Notes: generated by a model from the letters alone, not told the origin. Positions 33,308 through 41,653 are shown, counted from the first letter of the stretch. The stretch: DNA of 64,000 bases from Candidatus Bacteroides merdigallinarum (GCA_019116285.1 DXBX01000082.1:1-64000), one strand, 5' to 3'. Translations and numbers: made by a program.

Positions 33308-34660
33308 ATGAACCAAAACAATCCTCATCTCATGGGCACGGAGCCCATCGGCAAGTTGCTGTTGCAATACTCCATTCCTGCCATCATCGGCATGACCATT
33401 GTTTCGCTCTACAACATCATCGACAGCATCTTCATCGGGCACGGCGTGGGTGCCATGGCCATCGCGGGCCTCGCCATCACCTTCCCGATGATGAACCTCA
33501 CGGCGGCTTTCGGCAACCTGGTGTCGGTGGGCGGATCCACCATCTCATCCATCCGCCTGGGTCAGAAGGACATGGAGGGAGTCAACAAGGTACTGGGCAA
33601 CACCCTCATGCTCTGCATCGTCAACTCCGTCATCTTCGGCGGGCTGTCCTTCCTCTTGCTCGACCCCATCCTGCGCTTCTTCGGAGCGAGCAGCGAGACC
33701 CTGCCCTACGCCCGCGACTTCATGCAGATCATCCTGGCGGGCACTCCCTTCGCCTACGTGATGATTGGCATGAACTACGTGATGCGTGCCACGGGTCACC
33801 CCAAGAAGGCCATGCTGACGTCCATGGCCAGCGTGTTGGTCAACGTCATCCTGGCGCCCCTGTTCATCTTCCAGTTCGACTGGGGCATCCGCGGCGCCGC
33901 CCTGGCCACGGTGTGCTCGCAGTTCATCGGGATGCTGTGGGTGCTTAACCACTTCCTCAACAAGAAGAGCGACATCCGCCTGCAACGTCCCTACCTGCGG
34001 TTGGAGCGGCGTATCGTGAACGACATCTTCTCCATCGGCATGTCGCCCTTCCTGATGAATGTCACGGCGTGCGTTATCGTCATCATCATCAACAACAGCT
34101 TGCAAAATCACGGAGGCGACATGGCCATCGGTGCCTACGGCATCATCAACCGCCTGCTGATGCTCTACCTGATGATCGTCATGGGCCTGACCATGGGCAT
34201 GCAACCCATCATCGGCTACAACTTCGGCGCACGCAAACCCGAACGGGTGAAGCAGACGCTGCGCCTGGCCATCATCTCGGGCGTGTGCATCACCACCAGC
34301 GGCTTCCTCATCTGCGAGCTGCTGCCCCACGCCGTGTCGGCCGTGTTCACCAGCGATGACAACCTCATCAACCTGGCGGCTCACGGCTTGCGCATCTGCG
34401 TGGCAATGTTTCCCGTCATCGGGGCGCAGATAGTCATCGGCAACTTCTTCCAAAACATCGGCCTGGCCAAGATGAGCCTCTTCCTCTCTCTAACGCGCCA
34501 GCTCATCTTCCTCCTGCCCTGCCTGCTCGTCTTCCCCGGCATTTGGGGATTGGACGGTGTGTGGGCCAGCCTGCCGGTGAGTGACTTGCTGGCGTTCATC
34601 ACGGCGGTGGCGGCGCTGTTGTGGTATATGAGGAGGCAGAAGCGGGTGGCGACAGATTGA
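33308..34660 (+). CDS. MATE family multidrug/Na+ antiporter
   Basis: A 450-aa inner-membrane exporter with about twelve helices and two homologous halves. Each half opens with family-typical segments (PIGKLLLQYSIPAIIGMTIVSLYNIIDSIFIGHGVG; SIGMSPFLMNVTACVIVIIINNSLQNHGGD). YRA-like residues appear in MNYVMRATGHPKKAML, and the second half has GMQPIIGYNFGARKPERVKQTLRLA. The substrate is unknown. The start follows the promoter at 33240. A GAACATA repeat begins one base after the stop. Confidence 0.93.
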   Translation: MNQNNPHLMGTEPIGKLLLQYSIPAIIGMTIVSLYNIIDSIFIGHGVGAMAIAGLAITFPMMNLTAAFGNLVSVGGSTISSIRLGQKDMEGVNKVLGNTLMLCIVNSVIFGGLSFLLLDPILRFFGASSETLPYARDFMQIILAGTPFAYVMIGMNYVMRATGHPKKAMLTSMASVLVNVILAPLFIFQFDWGIRGAALATVCSQFIGMLWVLNHFLNKKSDIRLQRPYLRLERRIVNDIFSIGMSPFLMNVTACVIVIIINNSLQNHGGDMAIGAYGIINRLLMLYLMIVMGLTMGMQPIIGYNFGARKPERVKQTLRLAIISGVCITTSGFLICELLPHAVSAVFTSDDNLINLAAHGLRICVAMFPVIGAQIVIGNFFQNIGLAKMSLFLSLTRQLIFLLPCLLVFPGIWGLDGVWASLPVSDLLAFITAVAALLWYMRRQKRVATD

Positions 34661-34693
34661 TTTTTAGACATAAGAACATAGGAACATATTTAC
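34661..34693. repeat. GAACATA inverted repeat, left copy beside the GxxExxY gene
   Basis: The 33-base stretch TTTTTAGACATAAGAACATA...ATATTTA is matched in inverted orientation by 35091-35124, at nearly every position apart from two swapped A/G positions. The pair encloses exactly one gene, the GxxExxY protein. It begins right after the MATE stop. Confidence 0.8.
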
Positions 34694-34706
34694 ATCATAA
34701 AGAAGC

Positions 34707-35093
34707 ATGAAAGATACGGAAGAAATTATCAAGACCATCATACGATGCGCTTCGAAGGTCAGGAGGCACTTGGCAGCCGGCTTTTTAGAATCTGTATATC
34801 AGAAGGCGTTGACCATAGAATTGGAGGCATGTGGGCTGCGGGCGGAAACGGAATATCCCATACAAGTGTACTATGGTGATACCGTGGTCGGAGAGTTCAG
34901 GGCCGACATCTTGGTAGAGCAACGAGTTATCGTAGAATTGAAAGCTGTCATGAATCTGCACCCCATGCACGAAGCCCAGTTAGTCAGTTATCTCACTGCC
35001 ACACATATCGATGACGGCCTCCTCATCAATTTCGGAGGAGAAAGACTAGAAATCAAACGGAAATACCGCATCTATCGTCCCCCACTAACTTAA
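34707..35093 (+). CDS. GxxExxY protein (PD-(D/E)XK-like fold)
   Basis: A 128-aa protein with the family name motif GFLESVY at 25-31 and a nuclease-like core EFRADILVEQRVIVELK (Asp67, then Glu77-Leu-Lys79, the spacing of a PD-(D/E)XK site). The family is often annotated as a nuclease-fold protein or small recombinase-associated factor, but no biochemical role is established to my knowledge. It has a short RBS-like A/G stretch before ATG 34707. It is bounded on both sides by the same inverted GAACATA repeat, which suggests it travels as a unit. Confidence 0.85.
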   Translation: MKDTEEIIKTIIRCASKVRRHLAAGFLESVYQKALTIELEACGLRAETEYPIQVYYGDTVVGEFRADILVEQRVIVELKAVMNLHPMHEAQLVSYLTATHIDDGLLINFGGERLEIKRKYRIYRPPLT

Positions 35094-35170
35094 ATATGTT
35101 CTTATGTTCCTATGTCTAAAATAAATCCCATTGCCTAAAATATGTTCCTATGTTCCTCTGTCTAAAAATA
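35091..35170. repeat. GAACATA inverted repeat, two right-hand copies
   Basis: Two tandem copies of TATGTTCNTATGTTCCTNTGTCTAAAA lie at about 35094-35122 and 35139-35168, both inverted relative to the copy at 34661. They overlap the end of the GxxExxY gene and the promoter region of the winged-helix gene. Confidence 0.8.
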
Positions 35171-35175
35171 ATTTG

Positions 35176-35183
35176 TACCTTTG
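35176..35183 (+). promoter_or_regulatory. Promoter -7 box of the winged-helix gene
   Basis: TACCTTTG, a full match, 34 bases before ATG 35217. The expected -33 position falls within the preceding repeat copy, so the repeat may supply part of the promoter. Confidence 0.6.
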
Positions 35184-35216
35184 CCCACGAAAACCTAACT
35201 TAAATATCTCAATCTT

Positions 35217-35444
35217 ATGAACGTACAAAACATTGGAGAAAACGCCGGCATCGTATGGCGACAGCTGGCAAGCGAACACCGCAAGTGGCAATATGACGAA
35301 GTGAAAGCGGCCACCGGCTTGGCCGACCGCGACCTGAACGCCGCCATCGGATGGCTGGCACGCGAAGGCAAGGTGGAAATCGAGGAAAGCAAGGTGGGCC
35401 GCAAGACCATCATCTACCTCACGCTGTGTTACTACATCAGCTGA
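35217..35444 (+). CDS. Small winged helix-turn-helix protein
   Basis: A 75-aa protein (MNVQNIGENAGIVWRQLAS...) with a compact winged-helix pattern: helix VWRQLASEHRKWQYDEVKAATGLADRDLNAAIGWLAREGKVEIEES followed by a wing GRKTIIYLTL. It resembles the short winged-helix family (PF10771 type) that is common and highly conserved in Bacteroides. The DNA target is unknown. The gene is monocistronic, with its own promoter, and is followed by a hairpin at about 35469-35490 (GGGGAGCTCCTCGCGGGGTTCCCC). Confidence 0.8.
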   Translation: MNVQNIGENAGIVWRQLASEHRKWQYDEVKAATGLADRDLNAAIGWLAREGKVEIEESKVGRKTIIYLTLCYYIS

Positions 35445-35504
35445 CACCGGCCTGTGGATACAGAACAAGGGGAGCTCCTCGCGGGGTTCCCCTTTTCTGT
35501 GTTT

Positions 35505-35632
35505 GCAGACATAGGAACATAGGGACATATTGTAGACAAAAAAGAGATTTTTCTGACATAGGAACATAAGAACATATTTTTCACGATGAGATGAAACGAA
35601 TATGTCCCTATGTTCCTTTGTCTAAAAAATCA
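35505..35632. repeat. GAACATA repeats, three copies, between convergent genes
   Basis: Two direct copies (GACATAGGAACATAGGGACATAT near 35509 and GACATAGGAACATAAGAACATAT near 35557) and one inverted copy near 35600-35625 (ATATGTCCCTATGTTCCTTTGTC). The second and third can pair into a hairpin of about 23 bp and may act as a bidirectional terminator for the winged-helix and ABC permease genes. Confidence 0.75.
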
Positions 35633-37951
35633 CTCTGTCTTCAAGCTCTCCACCGGATTCTCACCCGCTATGCGCCAAGCCTTGAGGACAACGATGCCGA
35701 CAATGAGCACCGACAAGACCACGCCTACTCCGACAAACCAGCCCGGAGAAAGCAACGCACTGTCCGCAAACTGCTGCATCCACTGCCCGGACACATACCA
35801 CGAGACGAACAGACCGATGACAATGGCAGGTAAAGCCACCCGAAGAATGTCCGCCGAGAACAACCGCAAGATGTCGAAGGCCGTGGCACCGTTCACCTTG
35901 CGGATGGCAATCTCCTTCGAGCGGCGTTCGGTCTCGTCGCTGACGTAGCCAATAAGGCCCATCAACACCATGAGGACAATGCACAGCGTCGTGACCCACA
36001 CGATGTTGCGGAAGTGGGAGACGCTCTCGTTTTGCTGGCGGCGAATCTCCTGATAGGTCGTGAACTCCAGTCCCAAGTTGGGATAGGTCTCCGCCATAAA
36101 GGCGTTCAGCTTCTTCATGTTCTCGTCCAGCGGAGCCTTCAGACGGACGTTGAAGCAGCGCAGGCGGTCGCCCAGAATGAAGGAGGTGCAAGTCTGCTCC
36201 ATGAAGAAGCCCATGTTGCGCACATCGTCCACCACGCCCACGATGACCGGCGGTTCCTCCAAACCGGCCCAACCGGGGATAATGGGCAACTGCCGGCCAA
36301 TGGCTGTATCGCCCCACTTCATCGTCTCCACCGTTGTCTTGCCCACCAGCGCTTCTCCCCGATGCCGGGGCCAAGAACCTTCCAAGAGCTTCAAACCGGT
36401 CACTTGGGGGAAATCCTTGTCAATGACCATGAAGTGCAGCGGGCAGATGAAGTTGCCTTGGTTGTCCGTCAGGCGGTTGGTGCTATAATGCGCCAGCAGA
36501 TTATTTCCGCTGACTGCCACCGCCTCCACGTATGGCTCGCGACGGATGGCATCGGCCACGCCTTCCGTCCGGTCCAAGCTGCCGGACAACACGCCCACTG
36601 CCAATCCTTCGGAACGGAAGCCCACGCTGCGGCTCATCAGATCGTGATACTGCCACACCGTGGTGAGCAACAGCCCGCTGATAAAGGCCACGCCCACGAA
36701 CTGCACGAACAGCAGGCCCCGCTTCCACGAACGCTTGCCGTCGGTATAGCGGCGAAACACCTGCGTCACAGGAATCCGGGCATACAATCTTCCGGGCAGG
36801 AATCCCGTCACCACAAACAACACCGCCACCAACCCCAGCGGCACGTAAAGCGTACGGACTGTAAAGAGGTCGGCCAAGCGGCTGCCCAACAGGTCTTCCA
36901 ACGGGTCGCTGAACATAGCCATCAACAGCCCGGCGCAAATCATGGCAAGGAGCAACAGGCAGCCCGTCTCCCACAGACACATACCCAGGATTTGTCCGCC
37001 TGAGGCACCGCTACACTTATGCACGCCCACAGCCTTGGCCCGGCGGCTCATCGTGGCCACGGCACTGAGCACATAGTTCATGGCCGAAACAAAGAAGATG
37101 GAGAAGCCCAGTACCGCCAGAATGACCAGCCTCCGCGTAGTGTCCGGGAAAGAGCGGTACACCCGGTAGAGCGGCAGCACGCTGTACTCCGTCACCACGT
37201 CCTCGCCCAGATGGGTATCGGTGTATTGCTCCACCGCCTTCTGCACCCACTCGTTCATCCGATCCACGTCCTCGGGGTGTTTCAACCTAAAGAGGACGGA
37301 GTAGATATTGTTCGTCCCCCACGTACCCTTGCCGAATCCCCAATCCATGAACGCTTGGGAGAGAACCATGTCGTGGGGCATGATGCTGTTGCGGGGCACG
37401 TCGGCATAGATGCCACGGATGGTGACATTGAACTGCTTTTCCACAGACAGTTCCTTGCCGATGGGGTTCTCGTCGCCAAAGAGTTCCCGCGCCTTGCTCT
37501 GCGAGATGAAAGCATTATCCTTCAAGACCAGGTCGTGCGGATTGCCTTGCAGGATGGGCAAGCCGGTGGTCTGGAAATAAAGTGTGTCCGCAAAGAGGAC
37601 GGGGAAACTCTCCAGCTTCTTGTCCTCCAGATAGAGGGTGGGTTGCCAGAAATTGCTGCTCAGGCTGGCGCTCTCTATCAGGTCAGGCATGGCCTCCCAC
37701 AGATCAGCAGCGGCCGGCTGGTACGTGCCGTAATTGTATTCTTTCTCGGGGACGCCCCGGGTCACATTGCGCATCCGCAGCGTGACCAGTGTCTCCGGCT
37801 CCTCGTAGAAGCGGTCAAAACTCAGTTCGTAGGCAATCTGCGCAAAGAGCAGCACGCCCACTAGCAGCCCCAGCGTCAGCGACACCAGCTTGATGAAGGT
37901 GGACGAGCGGCCACGGCGCAGGGTTTGTATCGTATAGTATAGGTACCTCAT
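35630..37951 (-). CDS. ABC transporter permease, MacB/FtsX type (second permease)
   Basis: A 773-aa permease with two repeats of a MacB-like unit. An N-terminal membrane helix (FIKLVSLTLGLLVGVLLFAQIAYELSFDRFY) is followed by a large extracytoplasmic domain, an FtsX helix bundle (RLVILAVLGFSIFFVSAMNYVLSAVATMSRRAKAVGVHKCSGASG) and a second periplasmic domain. The C-terminal bundle has ETERRSKEIAIRKVNGATAFDILRLFSADILRVALPAIVIGLF. It is about one third identical by eye to the 39139-41454 permease. With the ATPase between them it would form a mechanotransmission-type exporter or stress system. It ends the minus-strand ABC run. Confidence 0.92.
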   Translation of the reverse strand: MRYLYYTIQTLRRGRSSTFIKLVSLTLGLLVGVLLFAQIAYELSFDRFYEEPETLVTLRMRNVTRGVPEKEYNYGTYQPAAADLWEAMPDLIESASLSSNFWQPTLYLEDKKLESFPVLFADTLYFQTTGLPILQGNPHDLVLKDNAFISQSKARELFGDENPIGKELSVEKQFNVTIRGIYADVPRNSIMPHDMVLSQAFMDWGFGKGTWGTNNIYSVLFRLKHPEDVDRMNEWVQKAVEQYTDTHLGEDVVTEYSVLPLYRVYRSFPDTTRRLVILAVLGFSIFFVSAMNYVLSAVATMSRRAKAVGVHKCSGASGGQILGMCLWETGCLLLLAMICAGLLMAMFSDPLEDLLGSRLADLFTVRTLYVPLGLVAVLFVVTGFLPGRLYARIPVTQVFRRYTDGKRSWKRGLLFVQFVGVAFISGLLLTTVWQYHDLMSRSVGFRSEGLAVGVLSGSLDRTEGVADAIRREPYVEAVAVSGNNLLAHYSTNRLTDNQGNFICPLHFMVIDKDFPQVTGLKLLEGSWPRHRGEALVGKTTVETMKWGDTAIGRQLPIIPGWAGLEEPPVIVGVVDDVRNMGFFMEQTCTSFILGDRLRCFNVRLKAPLDENMKKLNAFMAETYPNLGLEFTTYQEIRRQQNESVSHFRNIVWVTTLCIVLMVLMGLIGYVSDETERRSKEIAIRKVNGATAFDILRLFSADILRVALPAIVIGLFVSWYVSGQWMQQFADSALLSPGWFVGVGVVLSVLIVGIVVLKAWRIAGENPVESLKTE

Positions 37952-37955
37952 GTTA

Positions 37956-38083
37956 ATTAAGAATTAAGAATTAAGAATGAAGAATGAAGAATTAAGAATG
38001 ATGAATTAAGAATGAAGCATCGAATGCACAGCAAATTCTTCATTCATCATTCTTCATTCATCATTCTTCATTTTCAAAGGTTA
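37956..38083. repeat. GAATTAAGAATGA simple repeat and inverted partner
   Basis: About five units of AAGAATTAAGAATGA-type sequence (37956-38010) are followed after a short unique spacer by ATTCTTCATTCATC-type sequence (38033-38072), which is their inverted complement. Together they can fold into a long A/T-rich hairpin between the ATPase and second permease genes. Confidence 0.7.
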
Positions 38084-38754
38084 TTCTTCGTATTCGCCAC
38101 AATGCTCCCGTCAAACAGATGCACCGTGCGATGGGCGTAGGAGGCATCGTGCTGCGAGTGTGTCACCATGACGATGGTCGTGCCCTCCTTGTTCAACTCG
38201 GTGAGGAGGTTCATCACCTCGGCGCCGTTCTTCGAGTCGAGGTTGCCGGTCGGCTCGTCCGCCAGGATGAGTTTGGGGTTAGTCACTACGGCACGGGCGA
38301 TGGCCACGCGCTGCTGCTGTCCGCCGCTGAGCTGCTGGGGGAAGTGCTTGGCACGGTGACCGATGTTCATGCGGCGCAGGATGTCGTCCACCATCCGCTT
38401 CCGTTCGGACGACTTGATGCCAAGGTATGTCAGGGGCAGCTCCACGTTCTCGAAGACGTTCAGCTCGTCTATCAAGTTGAAGCTCTGGAAGACGAAGCCC
38501 AGCTTGCCCTTGCGGACACGGGTGCGCTCCTTCTCCTTGAGGTTGGCCACCTCCTCGCCCAGGAGGCGGTAACTGCCTTCGGTGGGATTGTCCAGCAGGC
38601 CGAGGATATTCAATAAGGTAGACTTGCCACAGCCGGACGGGCCCATGATGGCTACGAATTCGCCTTCCTTCACTTCGAGGTTGACGTGGTTCAAGGCTAC
38701 GGTTTCCACTTCCGTCGTGCGGAAGACTTTGCTGATGTCGTTGATCTGAATCAT
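38074..38754 (-). CDS. ABC transporter ATP-binding protein, MacB/LolD type
   Basis: A 226-aa ATPase with Walker [11 protein letters not shown]-loop [25 protein letters not shown], signature [16 protein letters not shown], Walker [13 protein letters not shown] and the switch His in VMVTHSQHD. The family-typical start is [38 protein letters not shown]. It lies between the two permease genes on the same strand and presumably energises both. Each spacer on either side is filled with repeats, so cotranscription should be checked. Confidence 0.95.
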   Translation of the reverse strand: MIQINDISKVFRTTEVETVALNHVNLEVKEGEFVAIMGPSGCGKSTLLNILGLLDNPTEGSYRLLGEEVANLKEKERTRVRKGKLGFVFQSFNLIDELNVFENVELPLTYLGIKSSERKRMVDDILRRMNIGHRAKHFPQQLSGGQQQRVAIARAVVTNPKLILADEPTGNLDSKNGAEVMNLLTELNKEGTTIVMVTHSQHDASYAHRTVHLFDGSIVANTKNNL

Positions 38755-38800
38755 AATCGGTATATGTTTTTATTAAATGATAATTTATCGGGGTATTTTT

Positions 38801-38913
38801 TAGACGCGGATTTTGCGGATTGAGCGGATATGAAAGAAGGCTTAGCCCTGATTTGTCGTCCGTATTTAAATGAAAAATATAAAATCCGCTTTATCCGCAA
38901 AATCCGCGTCTTA
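38801..38913. repeat. Triple GCGGAT palindrome, copy 1
   Basis: The left arm 38801-38831 (AGACGCGGATTTTGCGGAT...GCGGATAT) and the right arm 38882-38913 (ATCCGC...ATCCGCGTCTTA) are inverted copies differing at about three positions, separated by 50 bases. Each arm contains three GCGGAT words about nine bases apart. Related elements are at 58317-58400 and 60266-60323. Confidence 0.8.
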
Positions 38914-38953
38914 AAGAATTAAATTCTTGTTCATAGTCCCCGGAAAAACTTCC

Positions 38954-39116
38954 AAAGCCCGCTGAAAAAGTTCTCAAGACCGCTTGAAAACTTCATTTCC
39001 AGCCTAAAAATGTATATTTCCAACCTAGAAATGTACATTTCCAAGTTAGAAATGTGTATTTCCAGCCTAGAAATGGAGTTTTCTCCTTACTTCGGCAACT
39101 TTTCCGGCGGCTTTCA
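38954..39116. repeat. Composite palindromic element, copy 3 (4 x 21 bp)
   Basis: The core units start at 38994, 39015, 39036 and 39057. The left flank GAAAAAGTTCTCAAGACCGC is shared with the copy at 22814, and the right flank GAGTTTTCTCCTTACTTCGG with the copy at 6838. The outer arms (AAAGCCCGCTGAAAAAGTT / AACTTTTCCGGCGGCTTT) are imperfect inverted repeats. It lies between the ATPase and first-permease genes, next to the GCGGAT palindrome. Confidence 0.87.
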
Positions 39117-39138
39117 CAACTTTTTCCACGGACTTTCG

Positions 39139-41454
39139 TCATTCGTTCTTCAGGCTGAGCACGGGATTCTCGTTGGCGATGTGCCACGTGCGCCACAGGA
39201 CGCAGGCCAAGATAACCAGCAGGTTGACCAACGCCACGAGCACATACACCGCCCAGCCGCCGGGCACGGTGACGGAGAACATCTCCAGCCACAAGCCGTT
39301 GACGTAGGCCGACGCGCCCACGCCGAGGAGCACCGCTGGCAGGGCCACCCAGAGAATGTCGCGCCCCAAGAGTTCAAGGATGCCACTGGCCTCCGCGCCG
39401 TTGACCTTGCGGATGGCTATCTCCTTGCTCCTGCGTTGCACCTCGTCGGCGGTATAGCCCAGGAGGCCCATCAGCATGATGAAGAACATGACGATGGCGG
39501 CCACCACCATGGCGTTGCGCAAGACGCGGACGGGGTTGTAGAGGTTCTCGGCTCTTTGTTGCAGGGAGTAAACATCGATGCTACGCCCCGGAAAGGCATC
39601 GGCCAATGCCTGCTGCAATTTCAAGAGATTGTCGCCAAATGGCTCTTTCAGTTTGAAAGTGAAGATTCCATACGGGTAATACATATAGGAAGCGATGAAG
39701 GGCATCGGCTTTTGGAAAAAACCCTCTATCTGGAAATCCTTCAGAAGTCCCACCACTTTGACATGCTGCCCGTCAACATCTTGCGTGCGGCCTACCACGT
39801 CGTTTCCCCAGTGCATCATCTCGGCAAAGGTCTCGTTCACTACCACCTCATTGCCGACACGCGGCATACGCCCTTGCAAGAGGGTCATACCCATTACTTC
39901 GGCATAATTGTCCGCCCAAATGTCGTAGCGCGAGGAGAAGAGCGGTTGTCCGTCTTCGCCCGGGATGAACGTACCGCTATATCCGCTCACGGGATTGGAA
40001 TTGGCAGAATAGGTCATCGCCTCCACATAAGGCATATTGAGGAACTTCGCCCGCACCTGGTCGCCCACCTCCTTGTTGACACCTATCCATGTGGATATGG
40101 CCACCCGGGAAGGATCGAACCCCATGTCTTTGTCCAACACATAATTATATTGCGCCGTCACCATCGTCATCACCCCGCAGATGAAGGCCACGCCGGCAAA
40201 CTGCACGAACAGCAGCGGACGCTTCCACCCCTTCCTGCCCTCGGTGTAGCGGCGGAACACCTGCGTCACGGGAATCCTCGCAAAGAGTTGTCCCGGCAAG
40301 ACGCCGCCCACCACAAAGAGCAAAAGTATCGTCAGGGCCGGCACCCAGGCACGCTGCCAAGTCAGCAGGTTGTGCAGACGGGTGCTCGCCGTGTCCTCCA
40401 CAAAGTCCTGAAAAGCAAAAAGCAAAAACGCCATCACACAGAGGGACAACAGGATGATGATGGCCGTCTCCGTCAGGAACATCCCGAAGATGCCCGCGCC
40501 GCTCGCGCCGCTGCACTTCTGCACGCCCACGGCCTTGGCCCGACGACTGAGGGAAGAAATGGAAAGCAGTGCATAGTTCAGTGCGGCAATGAACAAGATG
40601 GCCAAGCCCATGACCAATAGGATGACCTTGGAGCGTTGCACATCTTCGTAGCCCCGATAGGTATCCCGCAGCGGAGCAATCTTGGCCGTGTAACCGAAGT
40701 ATTTCTTGCTCTCCGCCGGGCGGTACTTGTCCATCATGGCATCCATGCGGCTGTTCACAGCCTCGGCATCCACGCCCGGCTTCAAGCGGACGTACTGCGG
40801 ATAGGAATCTCCCCCGTCCCATGAGTAGTTGCTCAACTCGGCCGCCCACGATGGAGGCATAGAGATGACAGCATCGGCCTTCACCGTAGTGTTGTCCGGC
40901 AGGTCGGCATAGGTGCCGCGCACGGTGAGGTCGCGCTTGTAGTTGTAGCTGATGACCTTGCCAATGGGGTCTTCTCCGCCAAACATTCTTCGCGCCAATG
41001 TCTCGCAGAGGTAAATGATGTTAGGCTGCTGGAGGTCCTGCACGGGATTGCCCGTCAGCACCTCAATGCCCATCGTCTGGAAGAACAGTGAATCGGCACA
41101 AATCTTCGGCTCGTCAAAACGGGTATTGCCATAATAGAGTGGGTCGGAAGCCATCCAGCGATTGGTGCAAGTAGCTGCCTCTACCTGTTCGGGGAAGCTC
41201 TCGAAGATGGCACCCACCACGGGACCGCTGTTCTGCTGCTGCCAGTCGTACTTCTCGCCCTTGACGGTGAACTGACTCCACACCTGGTAGAGGCGGTCGT
41301 AATCCTTGAAACACGTGTCGTAACTCTGCTCGAACGCCACGCGGGAGAAGAGCAGGATGCTCATGGTCAGTCCCAAGCCCAAGGACACAATCTTCAGCAG
41401 ATTACTCCCTTTGGCATGGAGCAGGGAGCGGAGGATGTAATGGAAAGATTGCAT
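39139..41454 (-). CDS. ABC transporter permease, MacB/FtsX type (first permease)
   Basis: A 771-aa permease with the same plan as the 35630-37951 gene. It has an N-terminal helix (LLKIVSLGLGLTMSILLFSRVAFEQSYDTCF), a periplasmic domain, a helix bundle with LFIAALNYALLSISSLSRRAKAVGVQKCSGASGAGIFG, a second periplasmic domain, and a C-terminal bundle with EVQRRSKEIAIRKVNGAEASGILELLGRDILWVALPAVLLG. It is the promoter-proximal gene of the ABC run, and a sigma-54-type promoter lies 36 bases upstream of its ATG. Confidence 0.92.
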   Translation of the reverse strand: MQSFHYILRSLLHAKGSNLLKIVSLGLGLTMSILLFSRVAFEQSYDTCFKDYDRLYQVWSQFTVKGEKYDWQQQNSGPVVGAIFESFPEQVEAATCTNRWMASDPLYYGNTRFDEPKICADSLFFQTMGIEVLTGNPVQDLQQPNIIYLCETLARRMFGGEDPIGKVISYNYKRDLTVRGTYADLPDNTTVKADAVISMPPSWAAELSNYSWDGGDSYPQYVRLKPGVDAEAVNSRMDAMMDKYRPAESKKYFGYTAKIAPLRDTYRGYEDVQRSKVILLVMGLAILFIAALNYALLSISSLSRRAKAVGVQKCSGASGAGIFGMFLTETAIIILLSLCVMAFLLFAFQDFVEDTASTRLHNLLTWQRAWVPALTILLLFVVGGVLPGQLFARIPVTQVFRRYTEGRKGWKRPLLFVQFAGVAFICGVMTMVTAQYNYVLDKDMGFDPSRVAISTWIGVNKEVGDQVRAKFLNMPYVEAMTYSANSNPVSGYSGTFIPGEDGQPLFSSRYDIWADNYAEVMGMTLLQGRMPRVGNEVVVNETFAEMMHWGNDVVGRTQDVDGQHVKVVGLLKDFQIEGFFQKPMPFIASYMYYPYGIFTFKLKEPFGDNLLKLQQALADAFPGRSIDVYSLQQRAENLYNPVRVLRNAMVVAAIVMFFIMLMGLLGYTADEVQRRSKEIAIRKVNGAEASGILELLGRDILWVALPAVLLGVGASAYVNGLWLEMFSVTVPGGWAVYVLVALVNLLVILACVLWRTWHIANENPVLSLKNE

Positions 41455-41489
41455 ATCGTTGTTTTTTTATTGATTTCTTATCCATACTA

Positions 41490-41507
41490 ATGCCAAAACC
41501 GTGCCAA
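41490..41507 (-). promoter_or_regulatory. Sigma-54 (-24/-12) promoter of the ABC run
   Basis: On the minus strand the bases read TTGGCACGGTTTTGGCAT. This has the full -24 block TGGCACG, and the invariant GG-N10-GC spacing is exact; the -12 block is TGGCA against the consensus TTGCW. It would start transcription near 41480, about 25 bases before the permease ATG at 41454. The adjacent divergent gene encodes a sigma-54 activator. Confidence 0.75.
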
Positions 41508-41560
41508 AACACGTATCCAGCAGATACACAAGGGATAAACGGTATACGCTTCCGGCAGGA

Positions 41561-41601
41561 GTGTCTAATTTTTAGACAGCAGCGTCTATTTTTTAGACAC
41601 A
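41561..41601. promoter_or_regulatory. Tandem palindromes, candidate enhancer sites for the NtrC-like regulator
   Basis: Two palindromes lie 22 bases apart: TGTCTAATTTTTAGACA (41562-41578, 7-bp arms) and CGTCTATTTTTTAGACA (41584-41600). They are about 55-95 bases upstream of the -24 block of the sigma-54 promoter, the usual place for enhancer-binding protein sites, and about 90 bases before the regulator gene on the other strand. Confidence 0.7.
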
Positions 41602-41653
41602 ACGACCAACGATGCAAGCCACGCAAGGTGAATCAGGTTTCAACCAAAAGCCC

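Noticed and set aside
35445-35504. Riboswitch or small RNA in the gap after the winged-helix gene
   Set aside because: The GGGGAGCTCC...GGGGTTCCCC structure is a simple short hairpin with a T-rich tail, best read as a terminator.
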